DNA of 12,916 bases from NCBI GenBank assembly GCA_905214995.1, contig CAJMOT010000056.1, positions 1 to 12,916 on the forward strand, read 5' to 3'. Positions 7,354 to 12,916 of the stretch are shown here, in pieces (the stretch's first letter is position 1; each line of letters begins with the position of its first letter). A program made the translations under genes and the position numbers. This stretch comes from an uncultured bacterium. GTDB taxonomy: Bacteria > Verrucomicrobiota > Verrucomicrobiia > Opitutales > Intestinicryptomonadaceae. The notes beneath the pieces were generated by a model that saw nothing but the letters and a program-made list of their open reading frames with translations, did not search any database and was not told the DNA's origin.

Positions 7354-9162
7354 TTATGGCGCCGGCTTCTTTTTCTCAATAAGTTTTTCCATGATTTTTT
7401 CGTTGCGCTGCCTGCGCTCGGCGGCGGAATCCTTGTAAAGCCTGTACCTGTAAAAATCGTTTATGGTAAGTCCGCCCTTCGACCCGATTTTTATGCGCTG
7501 CTCGGGGTTGATGAAAGAATCCCCCGCAAAGAGAACCGCCTCGCCGGAATTCACCAATACCTCGACGCTGTACTTGTCCACGAAAATCGTAAGCTCCAAA
7601 TTTTCGCCCCCGTCGATAAACTGCGCGTCGTAAACTTTCGTATCCTTTTCCCCGAGCCGTCCGATCATGTACCTGCCGGCGCGCGGCTGGATCGTGAATA
7701 TGCTCGTGCCGACCTCGAGCCTGAAAGTCTCGCACTCGGATATGTCGAAAGAGCCCTGCAAAACATAGCAGTTCCCGTAGGCGTCGGGCATCTCGAATAT
7801 GTTGTCGGAAAACGACATTCCGGGAAGCCCGACCGCGTCCCTGCCGGACGGCTCTATGCGCGAGGCTACCTCCTCGGGAATGGACGCGCGCAGCTGGTAC
7901 TGCCCGTCCCTGAGGCGGACGAGCCGCAGCTCCCACGGCAGGCTCATAGTCTGCGAAAAGCTCTGCCCCACCGCGCGCATAAGTTCCGCGGGCTGGCGTA
8001 TCCAGCAGGTCGCCAAGATTCTCCCGCCGGGCGCGTTGTTCCAAAACTGCGCCGCGTAATTCGCCCCGTAAAACACGCGCAAAGGCTTTTTGGAAATCTG
8101 CGAAAACTTTTTGCCGTCGAAATCCCCGACTATGTAGTTTCCGGCGGCGTCCATCGCCACCCACTTGAACTCGTCCCTGCCGGAGACGGGCATTTTGACG
8201 AACTCGGGGCACTCGTAAAAACCCTCGGCGAACTCGTCGGTCTTTTCCCACTTCTTCAAGTCTTTCGAGACGTATATCGCGAAAAATTTTCTCAAATTTT
8301 TGTCCTTTTCGGAGCCGGACTCCTCGTACCTGACTATCGTCCAAAGGCCGGAATCGGGGTTGAAGAATATGCGCGGGTCGCGGCCGCGGCCGGTAATTAT
8401 CGGGTTTTGCTCGAGCTCCCTGAAATTCGCCAAGTCGTCGCTCGCCACAAGGCATTCGCCCCTGCCGGTGCTCGTGTAGGCGAAAATCACCCCTCCGCCC
8501 CTCTTGGGGAAAAGCCCGCTCCTGTTTTCGGCGTCGCAGTACGCGCTGCCGGAAAACGCCTCGTCCGCCTTTCCGGAGGCGGAAAATTTCGGGTACAGCG
8601 CCGTCGGCAGGTACTCCCACCGCATGAGGTCGGGGCTCGCGGCGTGCCCCCAGCGCATGCCGTTCTTCCAGTTCATCGAAAACGGATTGTACTGGTGGAA
8701 TAGGTGCCACTTGCCCTTGAAGTACACGAGTCCGTTGGGGTCGTTCATCCACCCGTTTTTGGCGGTGTAGTGGAACATGGGCCGCCCGCGGTCGCGGAGG
8801 TAATCGCGGCGCGCGGGGACGTCGCCCTGCCGAAGCTTCGGCGCGAAATTTCCCTCGGGCTCAAACTTGAACACGAGCTTCTTTCCCCTGTGCGCCGAAA
8901 TGTCTATTTCCGCCTCCCACTCGGAATCTGACGGGCCGAAATTCAAAAGCGCGTCGAAAGACGCTATGACTTTTCCGCTCTCGGGATCCTCGAGAGATAT
9001 TTTCCGGTACCTTGAATCCGCCGAAACGGGGACGAACAGCAGATTCGACTTCGCCTCGATTTCGACCTCGCCCGGCCTGCCGCCCTTCTTGTCGGAAGCT
9101 GCGGACGCGGAAAAACACGCGCAAAATAACGCGCAGAAAAAGAAATATGCGATTTTTCTCAT
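7354..9162 (-). CDS. Secreted glycoside hydrolase family 32 (levanase/fructanase/invertase-like)
   Basis: 602 residues. Residues 1-22 are a signal peptide (MRKIAYFFFCALFCACFSASAA). Residues about 35-110 form a beta-domain like that preceding GH32 in Bacteroides levanases. The five-bladed propeller starts with MFHYTAKNGWMNDPNG (129-144; nucleophile Asp141). The transition-state stabiliser is RDP (Asp262) and the acid/base is Glu317 in GFYECPEF. The C-terminal beta-sandwich follows to about 575, ending with a charged helical tail (AAERRQRNEKIMEKLIEKKK). All three catalytic acids are present, so activity on beta-fructosides such as levan, inulin or sucrose is expected outside the cytoplasm. Levan versus inulin cannot be told from sequence by eye. 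ATG 9160-9162 is the only start giving a full signal peptide. The gene lies downstream of a terminator, so it needs its own promoter in 9163-9305, which I could not place with confidence. Confidence 0.94.
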   Translation of the reverse strand: MRKIAYFFFCALFCACFSASAASDKKGGRPGEVEIEAKSNLLFVPVSADSRYRKISLEDPESGKVIASFDALLNFGPSDSEWEAEIDISAHRGKKLVFKFEPEGNFAPKLRQGDVPARRDYLRDRGRPMFHYTAKNGWMNDPNGLVYFKGKWHLFHQYNPFSMNWKNGMRWGHAASPDLMRWEYLPTALYPKFSASGKADEAFSGSAYCDAENRSGLFPKRGGGVIFAYTSTGRGECLVASDDLANFRELEQNPIITGRGRDPRIFFNPDSGLWTIVRYEESGSEKDKNLRKFFAIYVSKDLKKWEKTDEFAEGFYECPEFVKMPVSGRDEFKWVAMDAAGNYIVGDFDGKKFSQISKKPLRVFYGANYAAQFWNNAPGGRILATCWIRQPAELMRAVGQSFSQTMSLPWELRLVRLRDGQYQLRASIPEEVASRIEPSGRDAVGLPGMSFSDNIFEMPDAYGNCYVLQGSFDISECETFRLEVGTSIFTIQPRAGRYMIGRLGEKDTKVYDAQFIDGGENLELTIFVDKYSVEVLVNSGEAVLFAGDSFINPEQRIKIGSKGGLTINDFYRYRLYKDSAAERRQRNEKIMEKLIEKKKPAP

Positions 9163-9305
9163 AATGTGTGGCGCAAATAAAATATCGAAATCAAACTGAA
9201 CCGATTAAATTCCGAACGCGCCCGCGGGCAAGCCTATTCTAAAACCGCGGCGGCGCTTTCGCGCGCAGCAATCCCCCGTCGGCGGGCGGCTGCGGCGGTT
9301 CCGCC

Positions 9306-9333
9306 AAAAAAGCGGGCCCCCGCAGGAGCCCGC
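9306..9333 (-). terminator. Rho-independent terminator of the Gfo/Idh-isomerase unit
   Basis: On the minus strand GCGGGC (9333-9328) pairs with GCCCGC (9317-9312), followed by six T (9311-9306). It lies about 40 bases past the stop of the isomerase gene and separates that unit from the GH32 unit. Confidence 0.85.
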
Positions 9334-9371
9334 CCATAACCTCAACCGAATAAAACCTCTTCCGGACTTTG

Positions 9372-10199
9372 CTAATGCGCGCGCAAAAACTCTATGCTCT
9401 TGCGCATTATGGAATCGAGATTCTTCTTGTCGCCGCCCTCGTACTCGAGGACGAAATATCCGTCGAACCCGATGCCGTCGAGGGTTTCGAGCATCTTTGG
9501 CACGTCGAGCGAGCCGCCCCCGAGCCAAGTGTCCTCTCCCCGCGGGAGAATCACGTCCTTGAAGTGGAGCATGACAAGCTTCTTGCCTATCGTCTTGTAG
9601 CCCTCGCAGGAATCCACCCCCGCGCGCGCCCAGTGCCCGTTGTCGGCGCACACGCCGATGTTGTCGTACTTAGACACCGTTTCGGCGGCCACTTTCGGAT
9701 CCCAATACTCGTTCGTTTTTTTTCCGTGGTGGTGGAGGGCGACTTTCACGCCGCGCTTTTTGGCGGAATCGTTCCAAAGCTTTTGGTCGGCGCGCTTGTG
9801 CTCCTCGGTGAACACCGCGATTCCCATGTCTTTGCAAAAGTCGAGATGCGCGTCGATCTGGTCCGCCGGAATGCTGTACACGCCGAACCCCGCTATTTCA
9901 AGGCCGCTGTCGGCAAACATCTTTTTTACGTATTCGCGCTGCTCGGGCGTCATCTTTTCATCGACTCTCGCCTTCGGATATTTGCCGCCGATAAACTGCC
10001 GCTTGGTGAGCACCACGCCGTCCGCCTTCATCTCCGCCGCCTTTTTCACGGTGTCGGCGAGCGAGATGTCCTGATAGACATACCCGTGCAGGGCGATTTT
10101 CCTGTGCTTCTTGGCGGGTTCCTGCGCGCGGTCCGCGCCGGCGCATCCGAACGACAGAAGCGCCGCCGCCAAAACGGAAAGAAACAATGTCCTGTTCAT
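9372..10199 (-). CDS. Lipoprotein sugar phosphate isomerase/epimerase-like TIM barrel (AP_endonuc_2 / xylose isomerase-like)
   Basis: 275 residues. The N-terminus MNRTLFLSVLAAALLSFGCA is a lipoprotein-type signal with Cys19, although the position -3 to the Cys is Ser instead of the usual Leu. The mature part is a xylose-isomerase-like barrel with likely metal or substrate residues in order: TKRQF (about 65), GFGVYSIP (about 104), TEEHK (131), LHHHGKK (155-161), ADNGHW (185-190), LHFKDV (211-216) and VLEYEGG (250-256). Relatives act as isomerases, epimerases or, in the 3-keto-glucoside pathway, as a hydratase of the keto-glucal product. It follows the Gfo/Idh gene by 20 bases and ends at a terminator, so the two form a unit. 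Membrane-anchored location in the periplasm is inferred. The reaction itself cannot be assigned from sequence. Confidence 0.88.
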   Translation of the reverse strand: MNRTLFLSVLAAALLSFGCAGADRAQEPAKKHRKIALHGYVYQDISLADTVKKAAEMKADGVVLTKRQFIGGKYPKARVDEKMTPEQREYVKKMFADSGLEIAGFGVYSIPADQIDAHLDFCKDMGIAVFTEEHKRADQKLWNDSAKKRGVKVALHHHGKKTNEYWDPKVAAETVSKYDNIGVCADNGHWARAGVDSCEGYKTIGKKLVMLHFKDVILPRGEDTWLGGGSLDVPKMLETLDGIGFDGYFVLEYEGGDKKNLDSIMRKSIEFLRAH

Positions 10200-10219
10200 T
10201 TCGCGTCCCTCCGCCTATA

Positions 10220-11650
10220 TCAATACCAGCCCTCGCGCATGGCGGGCTTTACGAGCGCGTTCGCCGCGGGATTGCCCGCGCAGACCATATTCTTCGGATC
10301 CCACTCTATCTTCGAGCCGGTGCGCAGCGACATGTTGCCCAAAAGCACGACTTCCGCGAGCGGCGCCGCCGCGCCGAAATTCGACGTCGCCTCCGGAACG
10401 TTGCCCCTCACGGCGTCGAGGAAATTCAGGCGGTGGTCGTTGTTGCGCACGCGCGCGATCTTCTTGGCGACGGCTTTCGCGGCGTCGGTCTTGGACTTCG
10501 GGAGAATTACCGGATGGCCCATCAGGTGCATCGCGGGGGCGAAGAGGACGCCCTCGGTGCCGATTATGAACTGCCCGTCGTTCGGGAGTTGGTCGTACCC
10601 CCTGCCCGTCTTGACGTACTCTTCGGGGAGCGGCGGCAGGAACGACTCGTCGTAGCCGTCCTCAAATTTTCCGTTCTTGGGGCGAACGAAGCCGCTGTGC
10701 CATTTCAAGACGACGGGAGAGCCGGAGGACGAAGTGTCAAAATAATAGTTTACGTTGTCCTGCAGCGGGACGGAGATGTCGGTGCCCCCGCGCTGGCGCG
10801 ATTCTATGCGGCTCGGGAATTTCAGGCCGAGAGCCTCAATCGGAACGTCGAGCATGTGGCAGCCGATGTCGCCGAGCGAGCCTGTCCCGAATTTCCAGAA
10901 CCTGCGCCAGTTCAGCGGAACCACCCGCTTGGTGAACGTGACGGTGGGGGTAGCTATGTTCTGCCACTTGTCCCAGTCGAAATTCGGCGGGATCGGGTCG
11001 GGCTTCGGCCAACTCGTAAACCCTCCCGGGCGCTGGTTGACGCCTACGAGCGGGCGGCACGTCCAGAGCACGACCTCCTTTACCGTTCCGATGAGCCCCG
11101 CGTCTATCCACTCCTTGGCGGTGCGTATGCCGTCGCCCGAATGGACGAAATTGCCCATCTGCGTCTTGACGCCCGCGGCTTTTGCGGCCTTGTCGAGCTC
11201 GCGGCACTGCCATATCGAATAGCAGAGGGGCTTTTCGAGGTATATGTCGTACCCGTGCTTTACGGCGCTCATCGCCACCGCGAAATGGTTGTGGTCGGGC
11301 GTGCTGATGACGACGGCGTCCATCTTGCCCTTCATTTTGCCGAACATCTCGCGGTAATCAGTGAACGCCTCCGCGCCGCCGTCGGCGTACTTTCTGGCGT
11401 TGCCGAACCCGTAGTCGCCGGCGTCCACGTCGCAATAGGCCACGAGCCTCTGCCCGAGCCGCTTGAACGCCTTCATGTTGTCGCCGCCCATCAGCCCCGT
11501 GCCGACGAAGCCGAGGCGCACGGGCGTCTCGTCGAATTTGGAATCCTTCGCGGCGTCCTGTGCGCTCAGGTTTTTGGCGATGTGCGGAAACGCGACCGCC
11601 GCTCCCCCGAATATCCCCATCTTCCTTATAAAACTTCTTCTGTTTTCCAT
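10220..11650 (-). CDS. Tat-exported Gfo/Idh/MocA family oxidoreductase
   Basis: 476 residues from the chosen ATG at 11650. Residues 1-30 are a twin-arginine signal (NRRSFIRK, then GIFGGAAVAF and a cleavage-like LSAQDAA). The Rossmann part has GFVGTGLMGG (48-57; GxGxxG), STPDHNH (116-122) and LEKPL (138-142). The catalytic region has GDIGCHMLDVP (260-270) with His265. Relatives of this Planctomycetes/Verrucomicrobia/Bacteroidota type oxidise or reduce sugars, some at C3 of glycosides, with tightly bound NAD(P). Tat export fits a folded protein carrying its cofactor. The frame is open to 11743 (31 more codons), but that stretch spans the putative promoter and would bury the Tat signal, and an AAAGG lies upstream of ATG 11650. 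It is the first gene of a two-gene unit with the TIM-barrel lipoprotein. The true substrate is unknown. Confidence 0.92.
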   Translation of the reverse strand: MENRRSFIRKMGIFGGAAVAFPHIAKNLSAQDAAKDSKFDETPVRLGFVGTGLMGGDNMKAFKRLGQRLVAYCDVDAGDYGFGNARKYADGGAEAFTDYREMFGKMKGKMDAVVISTPDHNHFAVAMSAVKHGYDIYLEKPLCYSIWQCRELDKAAKAAGVKTQMGNFVHSGDGIRTAKEWIDAGLIGTVKEVVLWTCRPLVGVNQRPGGFTSWPKPDPIPPNFDWDKWQNIATPTVTFTKRVVPLNWRRFWKFGTGSLGDIGCHMLDVPIEALGLKFPSRIESRQRGGTDISVPLQDNVNYYFDTSSSGSPVVLKWHSGFVRPKNGKFEDGYDESFLPPLPEEYVKTGRGYDQLPNDGQFIIGTEGVLFAPAMHLMGHPVILPKSKTDAAKAVAKKIARVRNNDHRLNFLDAVRGNVPEATSNFGAAAPLAEVVLLGNMSLRTGSKIEWDPKNMVCAGNPAANALVKPAMREGWY

Positions 11651-11712
11651 GATAGCCTTTTTATGTATAATTTTGCCGGAGGCCATTCCCTGCTCGACCC
11701 CCGAGAACAGAA

Positions 11713-11743
11713 ATAGTCTCCGGCGAAAAACGCGGATTGTCAA
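11713..11743 (-). promoter_or_regulatory. Possible promoter of the Gfo/Idh-isomerase unit
   Basis: On the minus strand a consensus -35 TTGACA (11743-11738) is followed 19 bases later by GACTAT (11718-11713). Spacing is longer than ideal and the -10 lacks the first T. A start near 11706 would give a leader of about 55 bases. Confidence 0.35.
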
Positions 11744-11771
11744 ACCGACAAATCGAAAAATTTGTTCGACA
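11738..11771. promoter_or_regulatory. Imperfect inverted repeat overlapping the putative -35, candidate operator
   Basis: ACAAAT (11748-11753) and ATTTGT (11760-11765) form perfect inner arms, and TGTC (11738-11741) and GACA (11768-11771) outer ones, with unequal spacing between them. The left end coincides with the TTGACA of the possible promoter, so a repressor bound here would block it. Confidence 0.3.
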
Positions 11772-11838
11772 GTTAAAATCCCTTGCCCGAAAGCGTTCCG
11801 GAAGTTTTTCGAGGCGGGCCGAAGGTTCCGGAAAAGCG

Positions 11839-11880
11839 AAAAAAAACCGGCGCGTCTCCCGAAAATCGGAGCCGCGCCGG
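11839..11880 (-). terminator. Rho-independent terminator downstream of ispF
   Basis: On the minus strand CCGGCGCG (11880-11873) pairs with CGCGCCGG (11854-11847), with further inner pairing CTCC/GGAG, and is followed by eight T (11846-11839). This is a long, GC-rich stem with an ideal T run. Confidence 0.85.
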
Positions 11881-11902
11881 AAGAGAAAGGCGGCGCATAT
11901 TA

Positions 11903-11934
11903 TTTAAATAAAACCGAGGCGTTTCAGCGCCTCG
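11903..11934 (-). terminator. First of two tandem terminator-like hairpins after ispF
   Basis: On the minus strand CGAGGCG (11934-11928), loop CTGAAA, CGCCTCG (11921-11915), then GTTTTATTTA. The T run is interrupted, so termination would be partial, with the stronger hairpin about 60 bases further on as backup. Confidence 0.6.
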
Positions 11935-12001
11935 CAGCAGCTGCGCAAACAGCAAAGAACGATATTGCCCTTGCCGTTTTATCCTCCCGTCCAAAGCCGA
12001 A

Positions 12002-12487
12002 TCATATTCTTTCTATGAGGCAGACGGCGTGCGCGCCTATGCCCTCCCTGCGCCCTTCCCAGCCCATCTTCTCGTTTGTCGTCGCCTTTATCCCGATGTC
12101 GGAGGGCTCCACGCCGAGCGACTTCGCCAAAATCTCCCTCATCGTATTCACATGCGGAAGGATTTTCGGCGCCTCCGCTATGACGGAGGAATCCACGTTG
12201 GAGACTTTGTACCCAAGCTTGCGGATTTCCGCGACGGCGCGCTTCACGATTTCCTGCGAGTCTATGTCTTTGCACGACTCGTCCGACGGCGGAAAGTAAA
12301 AGCCTATGTCAGGGAGGGCAGCCGCGCCCAACACGGCGTCTGCTATCGCGTGGCTGAGCACGTCGGCGTCGGAGTGCCCGAGCAGCCCCAGCGCGCTTTC
12401 TATCTCCACTCCGCCGATGACGCACCTGCGCCCCTCGACGAGCCTGTGGACGTCGTATCCGTATCCGATTCTGAATTGTCCTGCCAT
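12002..12487 (-). CDS. ispF: 2-C-methyl-D-erythritol 2,4-cyclodiphosphate synthase
   Basis: IspF closes CDP-ME 2-phosphate into the cyclic diphosphate MEcPP with loss of CMP, in the MEP route to isoprenoids; it is a cytoplasmic trimer with Zn2+. 161 residues, the normal length. Metal ligands are seen in YDVHRL (Asp and His near the start) and LGHSDADV (His). DIGFYFPPSDESCKDIDS, VDSSVIAEAPKILPHV and the nucleotide-site ATTNEKMG followed by GRREGIGAHAV are family signatures; FYF replaces the more usual -x-HF- after DIG. The start taken is ATG 12487 (MAGQFRIGYGYDVH). A TTG two codons upstream is possible but would overlap the ispD stop. It begins two bases after the ispD stop, a typical ispDF pair. 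Confidence 0.95.
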   Translation of the reverse strand: MAGQFRIGYGYDVHRLVEGRRCVIGGVEIESALGLLGHSDADVLSHAIADAVLGAAALPDIGFYFPPSDESCKDIDSQEIVKRAVAEIRKLGYKVSNVDSSVIAEAPKILPHVNTMREILAKSLGVEPSDIGIKATTNEKMGWEGRREGIGAHAVCLIERI

Positions 12488-12489
12488 AA

Positions 12490-12916
12490 TCAAGAGTTTT
12501 TCGCCGCCCCGCGCGAGAGCATAAACTCTATCCGCGCGATGTCTTCGGGAAGCGTGATTTTCGGGTTTGGAGAAAAGTTTTCAACAATGCTCACCCCTAT
12601 GCCCGCGGCGTTTGCCGCGGCGACGTCGTCGGTGACGCCCGCGCCGGCGGAAGCGATTTTTTCGTACGCCGCCCTGATTTCCGAAAGCCGAAAAACCTGC
12701 GGGGTCTGCATCGCCCAGAGGGATGGCCTGTCGAGATCCTCGAGAATCCTCGCGCGCAAGTCTCCGGCGTCGCCGGAAAGCTTTTTTATCGTATCGGAAA
12801 CGCGCGCCGCCAAAACCGCCGCCCCGTCGCGCCGCGCGGCGTCCGAGAGCCTGACGATGTTTTCCGCGCCTACGAGGGGCCTTGCCCCGTCGTGTATGAA
12901 AACGAGCCCCTCCTCC
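12490..12916 (-). CDS. ispD: 2-C-methyl-D-erythritol 4-phosphate cytidylyltransferase, C-terminal part (5' end outside window)
   Basis: IspD joins CTP and methylerythritol 4-phosphate to CDP-ME, two steps before IspF. The last 141 residues or so of about 230 are present. The frame enters at the window edge with EEGLVFIHDGARPLVGAENI, the family's (V)HDxARP strand. It continues with VSDTIKK, WAMQTPQVF (the QTPQ-F motif), VTDDVAAANAAG and, at the end, NPKITLPEDIARIEFML. The N-terminal CTP-binding loop lies beyond the window. There is no start within the window: an apparent start at 12813 is an internal TTG codon. It is followed by ispF after two bases. Confidence 0.95.
   Translation of the reverse strand, partial: EEGLVFIHDGARPLVGAENIVRLSDAARRDGAAVLAARVSDTIKKLSGDAGDLRARILEDLDRPSLWAMQTPQVFRLSEIRAAYEKIASAGAGVTDDVAAANAAGIGVSIVENFSPNPKITLPEDIARIEFMLSRGAAKNS

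Larger units (their letters stand above)
11651..12001 (-). other. Intergenic region between ispF and the Gfo/Idh gene
   Basis: 351 bases with no gene I can support. Reading on the minus strand it holds, in order, two terminator-like hairpins (near 11903-11934 and 11839-11880), an imperfect dyad (11738-11771), a possible promoter (11713-11743) and the leader of the Gfo/Idh gene. A 73-codon minus-strand frame (11773-11994) runs through both hairpins and is not credible as a protein. Confidence 0.7.

Noticed and set aside
7376..8752. A 458-codon minus-strand frame overlapping the GH32 gene
   Set aside because: It is a frame-shifted reading of GH32, basic and low in complexity, while the GH32 frame keeps all catalytic motifs.
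9369..11716. Very long plus-strand open frames (428 and 509 codons) opposite the isomerase and Gfo/Idh genes
   Set aside because: Their translations are Arg/Val/His-rich without any family motif and lie antisense to two proteins with clear motifs; long antisense frames are expected in GC-rich coding DNA.
11773..11994. A 73-codon minus-strand frame between ispF and the Gfo/Idh gene
   Set aside because: It reads straight through two terminator hairpins, has no recognisable motif or ribosome site, and its composition is typical of spacer.

Overview
The window is best read as two pieces joined near position 600. Bases 1 to about 600 hold the end of an F-type ATP synthase operon (atpD C-terminus, then most of atpC, overlapping as ATGA). 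Their protein sequence and codon use fit a GC-rich gut Clostridia/Ruminococcaceae type: I saw no ATA isoleucine codons. At about 597-612 atpC breaks off in its C-terminal helix, and the sequence enters, in another frame, the middle of a DUF167/YggU gene that uses ATA freely. An assembly chimera is the simplest explanation. From about 605 to the end, the gene content (PEP-CTERM sorting signal, DUF1080 protein, Tat-exported Gfo/Idh oxidoreductase, lipoprotein TIM-barrel isomerase) suggests the PVC group, most likely a gut Verrucomicrobiota (Opitutales-like), with Lentisphaerota as an alternative. This is inferred from gene families only.

Plus-strand half: a 5'-truncated DUF167 gene; a large exported PEP-CTERM protein whose natural start lies in front of a 12-C homopolymer that puts it out of frame; an exported DUF1080 (3-keto-disaccharide hydrolase) protein with a good sigma70-type promoter; an exported glycerophosphodiester phosphodiesterase with a one-base frameshift in its signal peptide; and guaB, an unusual IMP dehydrogenase, with its own promoter and a strong terminator.

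Minus-strand half, read right to left: ispD (partial) and ispF of the MEP isoprenoid pathway, two terminator-like hairpins, then a two-gene unit of Tat-exported Gfo/Idh oxidoreductase and lipoprotein TIM-barrel isomerase ending at a terminator, then a second unit of secreted GH32 fructan/sucrose hydrolase and a YycJ-like metallo-beta-lactamase-fold hydrolase.

Taken together, the Gfo/Idh oxidoreductase, the TIM-barrel isomerase/hydratase-like lipoprotein and the DUF1080 protein match the enzyme types of the 3-keto-glycoside route (oxidise the sugar at C3, cleave the glycoside, process the keto-sugar). All three carry export signals, so the route, if present, would run in the periplasm beside a secreted GH32 enzyme. 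Housekeeping genes (guaB, ispDF, YycJ) are interspersed. I saw no tRNA, rRNA, CRISPR array, insertion sequence or phage gene.
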